Shown: positions 7,083-15,101, counted from the stretch's first letter. The stretch is DNA of 29,152 nt from JAKQHY01 sp034429475 (GCA_034429475.1 DAOUGD010000249.1:1-29152); one strand, 5' to 3'. Notes: generated by a model from the letters alone, not told the origin. Numbers and translations: made by a program.

Positions 7083-8528
7083 TCACTCCGCCAGATACGC
7101 CTTCACCCGCGCCAACGTCTCCCCGTCTATACGCTTCTCCGCGTGCAGGGTGTCCAGGATTTGGTGGATGGTGAGGACGGTGTGCAGCCGGTAGCCCTTC
7201 TCGGCGAGCGCCGCGCCCCCGCCCTGCTCCCGGTCAACGAGCACCACCACGTCCCGCACCGTGAGGCCGACGTCTTGCAGCGTCTCCAACGCCGTCAAAA
7301 TGCTGCCGCCGGTGGTGATGACATCCTCGATGGCGACGGCGACCTGCCCCGGCGCGAAGGCCCCTTCCACCTTCTGCCCGGTACCGTGCGCCTTCGCCTC
7401 TTTGCGCGGATAAATCAGCGGACGATCCAGCGTCAACGCGACGGCGGACGCCACCGGCAGCGCCGCGTAAGGAACAGCCGCGACGCAGTCAAACGCCAGA
7501 TTGCGCACGATGGCCGCATAAGCCGCCGCCGCCTGCCGGAAGAGCGCCGGGAACGACATCACCCGCCGCAAATCCACGTAAATCGGCGATTGCTTGCCCG
7601 AAGCCAGCGTGAAATTGCCGAATTTCACGCACCCGGCTTCGTATAGTTTCAAAATCAGCTCAACGGATTGAACGGATGAAACGGATTTTTTCTCAATCCG
7701 TTCCAATCCGTTCAATCCGTTGAGAATTGCTTCCCTCTGGTGACTGATGCGGTCGCGCAACTCGGATGCGGCGGCGCGTGGGTCGGCGGCGTAGAGCACC
7801 TCACGCGAGACCGGCACGATCATCCCGCTGCCCTGCGCATCCAATCCCGCTTCAAGCGCCGCCGCCAGATCGCCGCCCTGCGCGCCGACGCCCGGCGCGA
7901 GCAGCCAGCGGTCTGGCGCAAGCGCGCGCACTGCCGCCAGCGCCTCCGGCTGCGTCGCCCCGACGACGAAGCCCACCTGCGCCGCGTTGCCCCAGGTCTG
8001 GGCGCGCGCGGCGATGTGCTCGAACAGCGACGGGAAGCCGTGATGCTGCACTTCGCCCGCCGCCGGGTTCGAAGTGTGGCACAGCAGGAAGATGGCCTTG
8101 CCCGGATAGGCCAGGAATGGCGCGACGCTGTCCTGCCCCAAATAGGGGCTGACCGTGACGGCGTCCGCGCCCAGGCCCTCGAAGACGGCGCGCGCGTAGG
8201 CCACCGCCGTGTTGCCGATGTCGCCCCGCTTGGCGTCGAGCAGCACGGGCAGGCCGGCCGCGTGGCACGCCGCGATCACATCCGCCAATGCCGCCCACCC
8301 TTCCGGGCCGTACTGCTCAAAGAACGCGCTGTTCGGCTTGTAACAGCACACCCGATCGGCGGTTTGCTTGATGATGGACAGGCAAAACGCCTTCGCCCGC
8401 GCCGCCGGAGATGCGTCCGGTAAAAAATCCGCCGGAAACCGCCGCGCGTCCGGGTCCAGCCCCACGCACAACAGCGAATCATTGCGGGCAATCGCCTCAC
8501 TCAATTGGCTTAAAAACTCAGTTGACAT
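7083..8528 (-). CDS. pyrFE: Bifunctional orotidine-5'-phosphate decarboxylase / orotate phosphoribosyltransferase
   Basis: This 481-residue fusion carries the last two steps of UMP synthesis. Residues 1-265 are a class-2 PyrF: LCVGLDPD (20-27), the catalytic loop LDAKRGDIGNTA (97-108) with K100, and the phosphate-binding APGVGAQGGD (211-220). Residues 291-481 are PyrE: KFGNFTLASGKQSPIYVDLR (302-321), a KEAKAHG loop (377-383) and the PRPP motif AIEDVITTGGS (399-409). The order is PyrF-PyrE, the reverse of animal UMPS. The linker residues 269-290 are encoded exactly by a 66-bp palindromic repeat (7659-7724), read without a frameshift. GGAGGATGTA precedes the ATG at 8528, so the longer frame from 8588 is not used. 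Confidence 0.95.
   Translation of the reverse strand: MSTEFLSQLSEAIARNDSLLCVGLDPDARRFPADFLPDASPAARAKAFCLSIIKQTADRVCCYKPNSAFFEQYGPEGWAALADVIAACHAAGLPVLLDAKRGDIGNTAVAYARAVFEGLGADAVTVSPYLGQDSVAPFLAYPGKAIFLLCHTSNPAAGEVQHHGFPSLFEHIAARAQTWGNAAQVGFVVGATQPEALAAVRALAPDRWLLAPGVGAQGGDLAAALEAGLDAQGSGMIVPVSREVLYAADPRAAASELRDRISHQREAILNGLNGLERIEKKSVSSVQSVELILKLYEAGCVKFGNFTLASGKQSPIYVDLRRVMSFPALFRQAAAAYAAIVRNLAFDCVAAVPYAALPVASAVALTLDRPLIYPRKEAKAHGTGQKVEGAFAPGQVAVAIEDVITTGGSILTALETLQDVGLTVRDVVVLVDREQGGGAALAEKGYRLHTVLTIHQILDTLHAEKRIDGETLARVKAYLAE
7659..7724. repeat. Palindromic tandem-unit element, ACGGATT family, copy 3 (inside pyrF-pyrE)
   Basis: This 66-bp imperfect palindrome has the same CTCAACGG...CCGTTGAG ends as copies 1 and 2 and a central T-run. 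It is exactly 22 codons and contributes residues 269-290 of the fusion, including LNGLNGLERIEKK and SVSSVQSVE. It sits precisely between the PyrF and PyrE domains. Confidence 0.92.
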
Positions 8529-8545
8529 TACATCCTCCAATTTTT

Positions 8546-8620
8546 GAAACGTAAAACGCAAAACGCAAGGTCTACATAATAAAAGCATTACGTTTTACGT
8601 TTTACGCATTACGTTTTACG
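8546..8620. repeat. Palindromic tandem-unit element, ACGTTTTACG family
   Basis: This 75-bp imperfect palindrome has left-arm units such as ACGTAAAACGCAAAACGC and right-arm units such as ACGTTTTACGCATTACG. It overlaps the last bases of pyrB: the TAA stop (8616-8618) is part of the repeat. The other end lies 18 bases before the pyrF-pyrE start. Confidence 0.85.
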
Positions 8621-9617
8621 CCTTCCCCAACACCGCCGCCAGCAGCGTCATCCGCACGTACATCCCGTTCTTTACCTGGCGGAAGTAGGCCGCGCGGGGA
8701 TCGTCGTCCACGCGATAGTGGATTTCGCCGACGCGGGGCAGTGGGTGCATCACCACCATCTTCTCCTTCGCGCGCGCCATCAATTCAGGCGTGATTTCGA
8801 AGCAATCCTTGACCTCTTCGTACTGCTTGGGGTCGGTGAAGCGCTCCTTTTGAATCCGGGTGACGTACAACACGTCAGCGTTCTCGATCACGTCGGCCAC
8901 GTCGGGCGTCTCGCGCACTTTGACGCCGCGATCGATCACCTCGTTCATCAAGGTCATCGGCAGACGCAGTGTGTCGGGGGAGACGAAACGCAGACTGACG
9001 TCCTCATACTGCATCAGCAGGCGCGTGAGAGAGTGGACGGTGCGCCCGTAACGCAGGTCGCCCACCATCGCAATTTTCAACCCTTCGAGGTGGCCCAATT
9101 CTTCTTGAATGGTAAACAAGTCCAACAACGCCTGCGTGGGATGCTCGCCGGCCCCATCCCCGGCATTGATGACCGGTACAGCGGCATAGTCCGCCGCCAG
9201 TTTCGCCGACCCGATCTCCGGGTGGCGCAGCACGATCACGTCGGAATACTGCTCCAATGTGCGGATCGTGTCCGGTAGGCTTTCGCCCTTGCTGACGCTG
9301 CTGAACTGCACACCCTGGGTGATGGGGATGACACTCCCGCCCAGCCGCTCCATCGCCGCGATGAACGAAGCGCTCGTGCGCGTGCTCGGTTCGTAGAACA
9401 AACACGCCAGGATGTAGCCCTTCAACAAGTCGCAGGCCCCCACGCGCTCCACCAGCTCGCGCATCTCGTGCGCCCGGCTGAAGATGTAGGCCAGGTGCTC
9501 CCGGTCAAACTGATCCACCGAAAGGATGTCCATCCCGGTCATGCCGTTGCCATTGACGTTTTTCTGCACCATCTTCTCAAAATCAAACAACTTGGGTAAA
9601 TCTTTTGTATGCTCCAT
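8616..9617 (-). CDS. pyrB: Aspartate carbamoyltransferase, catalytic chain
   Basis: PyrB condenses carbamoyl phosphate with aspartate, the committed pyrimidine step. The 333 residues include the carbamoyl-phosphate signature FYEPSTRTSASF (74-85), the K110-containing 110s loop (SSVSKGES), HPTQALLDLFTI (159-170) and the C-terminal MHPLPRVGEI. A leader of about 28 residues before MDILSVDQF is longer than in E. coli PyrB. AGGAAAGGAG lies before the ATG at 9617; the upstream in-frame extension is not supported. No pyrI regulatory chain is present. The gene follows pyrC after a terminator and a palindromic element, and its stop lies inside another palindrome. Confidence 0.94.
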   Translation of the reverse strand: MEHTKDLPKLFDFEKMVQKNVNGNGMTGMDILSVDQFDREHLAYIFSRAHEMRELVERVGACDLLKGYILACLFYEPSTRTSASFIAAMERLGGSVIPITQGVQFSSVSKGESLPDTIRTLEQYSDVIVLRHPEIGSAKLAADYAAVPVINAGDGAGEHPTQALLDLFTIQEELGHLEGLKIAMVGDLRYGRTVHSLTRLLMQYEDVSLRFVSPDTLRLPMTLMNEVIDRGVKVRETPDVADVIENADVLYVTRIQKERFTDPKQYEEVKDCFEITPELMARAKEKMVVMHPLPRVGEIHYRVDDDPRAAYFRQVKNGMYVRMTLLAAVLGKA

Positions 9618-9637
9618 CGTTCGCTCCTTTCCTGAGT

Positions 9638-9711
9638 AATTAGGGACTAGGGATTGGGGATTAGGTAAAGTATTTGCTCCCCTAATCCCCAATCACCAAC
9701 CCCTGAGCCCC
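9638..9711. repeat. Palindromic tandem-unit element, GGGATTAG family
   Basis: The left arm carries TAGGGACTAGGGATTGGGG and the right arm CCCCTAATCCCCAATC, with an AT-rich centre. It lies between the pyrC terminator and the pyrB ribosome-binding site. It has the same design as the neighbouring elements but an unrelated sequence. Confidence 0.8.
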
Positions 9712-9718
9712 AAACTGA

Positions 9719-9750
9719 CAAAAAAAGAACCCGCCTCAAAAGCGGGTTCT
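9719..9750 (-). terminator. Intrinsic terminator overlapping the pyrC stop codon
   Basis: On the minus strand the 9-bp perfect stem AGAACCCGC/GCGGGTTCT (9742-9750 with 9726-9734) is followed by a run of seven T. The TGA stop of pyrC (9736-9738) is in the loop, so the ascending arm encodes the protein's last residues. Ribosomes terminating there would mask the hairpin, giving possible translation-dependent read-through into pyrB. Confidence 0.85.
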
Positions 9751-10791
9751 CTCTGAAACAATAAGACCATCCTCAAAAATGATTTGACCGCGCAACTGGA
9801 CGCGGTGGACTTTGCCCTGGACAGGTATCCCGGTAAAGGGAGTCCAGCCACATTTGGTACGGAGGTTGGCGTCGGATAGCGTGTAACGGGCGGCGAGATC
9901 AACTTCCACCCACGTCTCCGGCTGCTCCGGCAGGGCGAAAATCCGCCGGGGATTGTGGACCATCAAAGCGACGAGCCGCTCCATCGAGAGGCGCCCCTCG
10001 GCGACGGCAGTGAGCATCAACGGCAGCGCCGTCTCCAGGCCAGGGACGCCGGGCGGCGCATCCGACCCGCGCTTCTCGGCGAGCGTGTGCGGCGCGTGGT
10101 CGGTAGCGATGCAGTCCACGGTCGTGTCCAGATGCGCCCAGAGCGCGTCCACGTCAGCCTGCGTCGCCAGGCGTGGGCGCATGTCGCCCAGCGGGCCGAG
10201 CCGGGCAGCGTCGGATTCCGTGAGGAAGAGGTGGTGCGGCGTGACTTCGCAAGTGACGGGCAGCCCGTTGGCTTTTGCCTGGGCGATCAGCGCGATCTCG
10301 TCCGCGCGGCTGACGTGGCAGAAGTGAACGGGGCGTCCAAACGCCGCCGCCAGTCCAATGCCGACCGCGATGGTGCAACCCTCGGCGTGCATAGCGATGG
10401 GTTTGGTGCGGGGCCATTGCTGGAAGCAGGAAAGCAGGGTGGCAAGGTCATCTACACGCAAAGGGCCGTAAGTCTGATCGGCGTAGAGCTTGAGACCAAC
10501 GGTGTCTTGAGCCAACAGGGGCAATTCGTCCAAGTGGTCGGGCGAGGCGCCGGCATAGAAATGCACGTCGCATAAGGCAACCATTTGGGCTTGCTGCTGA
10601 ACGGCGTGAAGGGCTTCACGGGTTACGAGAGGTGGGGTGGTGTTGGGCATCGCCAACACGGTGGTAAATCCCCCGGCGACTGCAGCGGCTGTGCCGGTGA
10701 AAAAATCCTCCTTGTGCTCACCCCCAGGAACGCGGAGGTGAACATGGACATCGGCCAAACCCGGAAGTCGCACCAGCGTTTTACTCGACAT
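9736..10791 (-). CDS. pyrC: Dihydroorotase (short, CAD-like type)
   Basis: PyrC cyclises carbamoyl aspartate to dihydroorotate in a zinc-dependent amidohydrolase barrel. The 351 residues start almost directly with the metal motif GLADVHVHLR (11-20; H16, H18). Other expected ligands are K101 in GLKLYAD (the lysine carboxylated in CAD-type enzymes), H135 in AMHAEG, H159 in HFCHVS and D231 in ATDHAPHT. The short N terminus and GLKLY motif resemble the dihydroorotase domain of animal CAD more than the 420-residue bacterial type. It is the first gene of the cluster, with a good promoter 20-45 bases upstream and only a weak GGAACT as ribosome-binding site. Confidence 0.93.
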   Translation of the reverse strand: MSSKTLVRLPGLADVHVHLRVPGGEHKEDFFTGTAAAVAGGFTTVLAMPNTTPPLVTREALHAVQQQAQMVALCDVHFYAGASPDHLDELPLLAQDTVGLKLYADQTYGPLRVDDLATLLSCFQQWPRTKPIAMHAEGCTIAVGIGLAAAFGRPVHFCHVSRADEIALIAQAKANGLPVTCEVTPHHLFLTESDAARLGPLGDMRPRLATQADVDALWAHLDTTVDCIATDHAPHTLAEKRGSDAPPGVPGLETALPLMLTAVAEGRLSMERLVALMVHNPRRIFALPEQPETWVEVDLAARYTLSDANLRTKCGWTPFTGIPVQGKVHRVQLRGQIIFEDGLIVSERTRF

Positions 10792-10809
10792 AGTTCCAAA
10801 ACCCGCCGG

Positions 10810-10837
10810 ATCATAGCAGGGTTTGAGATTTTGGCAA
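10810..10837 (-). promoter_or_regulatory. Sigma-70-type promoter for pyrC
   Basis: TTGCCA (10837-10832) and TATGAT (10815-10810) are separated by 16 bases, matching the -35 and -10 consensus at five of six positions each. Transcription would start about 10 bases before the pyrC ribosome-binding site, leaving a very short leader. This makes attenuation upstream of pyrC unlikely. Confidence 0.65.
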
Positions 10838-10862
10838 GTGATACAACCGTCGCTGTGTGTAC

Positions 10863-11552
10863 CTACACCCGCAGACGATAGCCCACGCCCGGCTCGGTAA
10901 CGATGTAATGGGGACGGCTGGGATCGGCCTCGATCTTGCGCCGCAAGTTGCTCACGTTGACGCGCAGCAGATGCAGCTCGTTTTCGTAGCCTAGCCCCCA
11001 GACCTGGCGCAACAATTGGTGATGGGTCAGCACTTTGCCGGCGTTCTGCACGAGAAGGCGCAGCAGGTCGTACTCGGTGGGGGTGAGCGCGATCTCTTCT
11101 TGATTCAATATCACAAGCCGCCGCGCCAGGTCCACCACGAGCGCGCCGAACTCAAACCGGGGTTTGGCAACAGAGGTCGCCATGCGCCGCAGGGCTACCC
11201 GCAGCCGCGCCAGCAATTCCCCCATGCCAAACGGCTTGGTGAGATAGTCGTCGGCGCCGGCATCCAAGGCCGCGATCTTGTCCGTCTCCTGTTCGCGCAC
11301 CGAAAGAATGAGGATGGGCACCGCCGTCCACTCCCGCAGCCGGCGGGTCACTTCGACGCCTTCCATGTCCGGCAGCCCCATGTCCAGGATAATCACGTCG
11401 GGACGATCCGTCGCCGCCGCCGTCAGGGCCGCCACCCCGGTTTCCGCCTCCAACACGGTGTATTGATGCGCTTCTAGCACCGGTTTGAGGAACCGCCGGA
11501 TAGCGCGTTCATCATCCACCACCAACACCCGCAACCGATCTTTCTTTTCCAT
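10863..11552 (-). CDS. kdpE: OmpR-family response regulator, KdpE-like
   Basis: This 229-residue cytosolic DNA-binding regulator has a receiver domain (7-120) with the acidic pair D13/D14, phospho-acceptor D57 (IILDMGLP) and LTKPF at about 105-109. A winged-helix domain (about 134-229) ends with RRKIEADPSRPHYIVTEPGVG, a hallmark of KdpE. KdpE activates the K+ pump operon kdpFABC under K+ limitation. No kdpFABC is in the window, so the target is unknown. It lies 28 bases after the kinase gene and is probably co-transcribed. The ribosome-binding site is weak, suggesting dependence on translation of the upstream kinase gene. Confidence 0.88.
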   Translation of the reverse strand: MEKKDRLRVLVVDDERAIRRFLKPVLEAHQYTVLEAETGVAALTAAATDRPDVIILDMGLPDMEGVEVTRRLREWTAVPILILSVREQETDKIAALDAGADDYLTKPFGMGELLARLRVALRRMATSVAKPRFEFGALVVDLARRLVILNQEEIALTPTEYDLLRLLVQNAGKVLTHHQLLRQVWGLGYENELHLLRVNVSNLRRKIEADPSRPHYIVTEPGVGYRLRV

Positions 11553-11580
11553 ACGTTATGTGTCTTCTGTGACGAATCTT

Positions 11581-13149
11581 TCAATCCTGAGTGGATTCTC
11601 GCGGCAGGCACAACACAATGACCGCGCCGCCATCGGGGCGATTTTCGGCATAAATCCGCCCGCCATGAGCTTCAACGATCCCCTTGCTGATCGCCAACCC
11701 CAACCCTGTGCCGGACACATTGTCGGGCCGCTGCACCCGATAGAATTTATCAAAGATACGCTCCAAATCCCCCGACGGGATACCGATCCCCTTATCCAAC
11801 ACCCGGATTTCCACCTCTGCGGCGGCGGCGCGCGCCTCAATGGTGATAGGCGCGCCGGGCGGCGAATATTTGAGGGCATTGTCAATCACGTTCACCAGCA
11901 CGTGCACGATCAGCACAAAATCCAAAGCTACAAAGGGCAAATCACGCGGAATCTCCACATGGATCGGACGTTCCCCCAGGCGCGGGCCTAACTCTTCCAG
12001 CGCCGAGCCGATGACATCCTGCACATCCTCCGGGATTATGCGCACCCGCAGTGCGCCGGCTTCCAAGCGGGTCATGTCCAGCAAGTTCTCCACTAAGCGG
12101 TTGAGTCGTTCGGCCTCCTCACGGGCAGTGGCGACCAACGCGCGGCGGGCCTGTGGAGCGAGTGTCGTTTCCGTGTCCTCCAGCGTGGTCAACGCGCCCG
12201 TAATGGTGACGAGGGGGGTGCGCAGATCGTGGGAGATGGAGTTGAGCAGCGCAGCCTGAAGTTTCTCCGTGGCCTCCAGCAAATGCGCGCGGCGTGTCAT
12301 CTCGGACAACTGGGCGCGTTCAATCGCCAGGGCCGCCTGGCCAGCAAAGGCATCCAACAGACGCCGTTGACCGACGGTCAAAGCGTGATGGTCGCCCCGC
12401 AACTTCACCCCCAAGACACCGAGGATCCGCTGGCGGGTTCTAAGCGGCACGTAGTAACCCGGTGTAAGGGGATGAGGCTCGGCATCTCGGCCCGCCGGAG
12501 AGCGCGCCGCCCAGACCCACTCCACCACGGCCATTTCCTGAGCGTCAGGAGAAACCGCTTCGTCCGGGGGGATGCGCCGCAGCGCGGAATCCTCCGCCAG
12601 AAAGACGACGACCTCACATCCCAGGGTGCGCCCCACATTGGCAATAATCGCCTGGACAATCGCGGTTACTTCCTCGGCGACGGCCAAATCACGGCTGAAT
12701 GTATACAGAGCGTTAGTCTCGGCCTCGTAGAGCCGGATAGCCTCGACCTGCGCGCGCTGCCGGGCCATCGAGGTGCTGATCAACAAGCCCACCCCCAGCA
12801 GCACCAGAAAGGTCAAGATGTATTCCGTATCGGCGATGGCAATACTCAGGATGGGGGGGATAATAAAGAAGTCGAAACTGAGAACGCCGAGCAACGAGGC
12901 CAGGATGGCTGGCCCACGCCCCAGGTAGCCAGCGGCCAGCACGACAATGAGCAAGTAAATCATGACCAGGTTGGACACCGCAAGATACTGCCGTAAAAAC
13001 ACGCTAAGCCCGGTACCGGCGCTCACCAGCCCCAGGCTTAACGCATAGCGCCAGCCTCGCAGTGAAAACCAGTTCAATCCACAGCGAAAAAGGTCATGCG
13101 CAACGTGATGTAAAGCACGTAAAGCCCCATCAGGTAAAAAGCACCCCAT
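11581..13149 (-). CDS. Sensor histidine kinase, KdpD-like without the cytoplasmic N-terminal domain
   Basis: This 522-residue kinase has four membrane segments (about 38-126, DUF4118-like), a GAF-like domain (140-280), HisKA with H307 in SISHDLRTPL, and a HATPase domain with NALKYSP, GIGI and GTGLGLAI motifs. It matches the C-terminal two thirds of KdpD. It lacks the roughly 400-residue N-terminal KdpD/USP region that contributes to K+ and cyclic-di-AMP sensing elsewhere. The ATG at 13149 (AAGGGG upstream) overlaps the antiporter gene by 76 bases. A TTG at 13077, overlapping the antiporter stop as TTGA, would give 498 residues and is a real alternative. The partner regulator follows directly. 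Confidence 0.88.
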   Translation of the reverse strand: MGCFLPDGALRALHHVAHDLFRCGLNWFSLRGWRYALSLGLVSAGTGLSVFLRQYLAVSNLVMIYLLIVVLAAGYLGRGPAILASLLGVLSFDFFIIPPILSIAIADTEYILTFLVLLGVGLLISTSMARQRAQVEAIRLYEAETNALYTFSRDLAVAEEVTAIVQAIIANVGRTLGCEVVVFLAEDSALRRIPPDEAVSPDAQEMAVVEWVWAARSPAGRDAEPHPLTPGYYVPLRTRQRILGVLGVKLRGDHHALTVGQRRLLDAFAGQAALAIERAQLSEMTRRAHLLEATEKLQAALLNSISHDLRTPLVTITGALTTLEDTETTLAPQARRALVATAREEAERLNRLVENLLDMTRLEAGALRVRIIPEDVQDVIGSALEELGPRLGERPIHVEIPRDLPFVALDFVLIVHVLVNVIDNALKYSPPGAPITIEARAAAAEVEIRVLDKGIGIPSGDLERIFDKFYRVQRPDNVSGTGLGLAISKGIVEAHGGRIYAENRPDGGAVIVLCLPRESTQD

Positions 13150-14096
13150 TTACCCAGTTTCCCCTTAGAAAACCACAAGATGACCCACAAAAGCATACCG
13201 GTACCCGTTTCCCAGGGCAAGTCCCATTGCAAAAGCGGTTTGGGCACCCAATAGGTGGAAACCAACGCGCCGCCGCCGATGGCTACCAGGGGATTGGTGA
13301 TGTTGCTGCCCACCAGCGTGCCGATGGAGACGCCGTGCGCCCGGTTTTTGATGCCCGACAGCGCCGTGGTCAGTTCCGGCAACGCCGAGGCCACCCCCAG
13401 CGTCACCACACCGATGAGCGAGCCGCCCACGCCGGTCACCTGCACGATCATCTCGGTGATGCTCAACACAAGCTGCGCCCCGCCGACGGTTAGCACCATC
13501 GCCCCGCAGGCAATCAAGGAATCCCGGATGACCTGTCGGAGATTTTCGGGCACATCTATGTGCTCCTCCGCCTCGGTTTTCTGATAATGTTTGCGCTCGT
13601 CCCAATACAGGTAATACGTGTAGGCAATAAACGTACCAAACAGAATCAGACCATCCCATCGGGAATAGGAGCGATCCCACCCCAGGATGATACACATCAC
13701 CGTGGTTCCAATCATCGGGATCATGCTTTTCCACAGGAAATAGCGCCGGAAATACAGCACGCCGGAAAGAAGCACCACCAGCCCCATAATCAAAGTCTGT
13801 TGCACTACGTCCGAACCGATGTTGGCGCCCAGCACAATGGCCGAACCGATCTGATAATCCATCGTCCCGCGCAGGATGCCGACCGAAGCCACCAGGTGCG
13901 ACGTAATCTCCGGGATGCTAGTCGCCAGCGAAAAGATCGTCATCCCCATAAACGTCGCCGATAGGTTGAAGTACATGGCGACGCCAACCAACTTTTTCAC
14001 GGCCAGATTAGAGCTTAAAACCAAAATTGCCAAAGCGACGATCCCCACAGCCACATTCACCGCAGGGATCTGGGTTGCCAGAAAAGCCGTAACCAT
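13074..14096 (-). CDS. Calcium/cation antiporter (CaCA family)
   Basis: This 340-residue integral membrane protein has about ten hydrophobic segments in two inverted halves joined by a charged loop (about 163-190). The two alpha repeats are clear: GMTIFSLATSIPEITSHL (51-68, acidic E63) continuing to GSAIVLGANIGSD, and GVASALPELTTALSGI (234-249, E241) continuing to GTLVGSNITNP. These acidic residues bind Ca2+ in the family, which exchanges Ca2+ for Na+, K+ or H+. The exact ions cannot be read from sequence. GGAGGTC precedes the start. It lies 101 bases after atpG and just before the Kdp-like kinase, between a sodium- or proton-pumping ATPase and a K+-type sensor. Confidence 0.9.
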   Translation of the reverse strand: MVTAFLATQIPAVNVAVGIVALAILVLSSNLAVKKLVGVAMYFNLSATFMGMTIFSLATSIPEITSHLVASVGILRGTMDYQIGSAIVLGANIGSDVVQQTLIMGLVVLLSGVLYFRRYFLWKSMIPMIGTTVMCIILGWDRSYSRWDGLILFGTFIAYTYYLYWDERKHYQKTEAEEHIDVPENLRQVIRDSLIACGAMVLTVGGAQLVLSITEMIVQVTGVGGSLIGVVTLGVASALPELTTALSGIKNRAHGVSIGTLVGSNITNPLVAIGGGALVSTYWVPKPLLQWDLPWETGTGMLLWVILWFSKGKLGKWGAFYLMGLYVLYITLRMTFFAVD

Positions 14097-14197
14097 TTTT
14101 TGACCTCCAGTAGCCTATGTTTGAAATACGTTGGAGAGTTTACCAGAAAACGTATCAAGAAGAGGACAAGAATCCACTTCAGGAGGTCAAAAAAGTG

Positions 14198-15094
14198 TCA
14201 AGAATTCAACAGCCCGGCGCCCACGGCCAACGCCTGCATTTCCTGGGTGATGGCCTGCTGGCGCGCCGATTGGACCAGTTGGGTCAATTCTACAATCAGC
14301 CGGCCAGCGTTCTGCGTAGCGGCTTCCATCAATTGCAGGCGGGTCGCGTGTTCTGCCGCTGCGGATTCGAGCAGAATCTGGTACAGGTGCAGCGCGGTCC
14401 ACTGGTCAAGCAGGCGGGTATAGAGGCCCAGCGGATCGGTTTCGAGAATCGGCGGCGGCCAGGGCAACGTCGGCGCGACCGTCGGCGCCTCTGGGGGGAA
14501 CAGACGGAGGATGGTTGGAGTATAGACACCGGGTTTATCGCCGGTATGGTAAATCAAGTCCACCGCGTCCAGCCGCTCCGCCTCGTAATCGGCCACCCAG
14601 CGGCGGTTCAGGTCGCGCGCAATAGAGAAGGGCGGCAGTGTAGTGACCGAGAGCGCCCCTTCCCAGGTCAGTTCCCAGCGACGGCGGCGCATCAGGCGCG
14701 CCAGCCGGGCGCCCAGCGCCAGCAATTCGACCCGGCGGTTCTCCTGTTGGCGGGTGCGCAGGTAGTCTTCCGTCTTCTTCACCAGCGCCGTGTTGAAACC
14801 GCCGCACAGGCCGCGCTCACTGCCGACAACCAGGACCGCAACCCGCCCTTCACGGGCAGGGTTGTCGGGGAGAGGGTGACGTTGGCGTCGGCGCTCTTGT
14901 TCACATCGGGCCAGCAGGTGCGGCGTCAGCGCGGGCAGCACGGCCAGCAGGTGTTCGCGGTATTCACTCAGGCGCGTTTGCTGGCGCAAGGCCAACTGCC
15001 AGTTCCCCACCGCGATCGTCCGCAGCGCCTCCAAAATCGGTTCGACCGAGCGAATATTATCCAGACGCGCTTGAAGCTGCTCAATGTCTTCCAT
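14198..15094 (-). CDS. atpG: N-ATPase gamma subunit
   Basis: The central rotor shaft subunit of the F1 part, 298 residues. The N-terminal coiled-coil helix (1-60) and C-terminal helix (about 245-295, ESAAAEHATRLQLMEAATQNA region) flank a Rossmann-like core with the family motif GSERGLCGGFN (91-101). A basic patch (RRRRW) and a Pro-rich insertion (about 205-222) are less usual. GAGCG lies before the ATG. It is the last gene of the operon, 7 bases after the DarA-like gene. In canonical N-ATPase operons it directly follows atpA. Confidence 0.92.
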   Translation of the reverse strand: MEDIEQLQARLDNIRSVEPILEALRTIAVGNWQLALRQQTRLSEYREHLLAVLPALTPHLLARCEQERRRQRHPLPDNPAREGRVAVLVVGSERGLCGGFNTALVKKTEDYLRTRQQENRRVELLALGARLARLMRRRRWELTWEGALSVTTLPPFSIARDLNRRWVADYEAERLDAVDLIYHTGDKPGVYTPTILRLFPPEAPTVAPTLPWPPPILETDPLGLYTRLLDQWTALHLYQILLESAAAEHATRLQLMEAATQNAGRLIVELTQLVQSARQQAITQEMQALAVGAGLLNS

Positions 15095-15101
15095 ACACCG
15101 C

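Noticed and set aside
5288..7724. ACGGATT-type repeats as a CRISPR array
   Set aside because: Copies are palindromic, imperfect, unevenly spaced by genes and lack spacers or cas genes.
11581..13149. The short KdpD-like kinase as a truncated pseudogene
   Set aside because: Membrane, GAF, HisKA and ATPase parts are intact and the partner regulator follows. KdpD-type kinases without the cytoplasmic head plausibly function on their own.
14196..14201. Perfect TTGACA on the minus strand at the atpG stop as a -35 box for the antiporter gene
   Set aside because: No acceptable -10 hexamer occurs 16-18 bases downstream.
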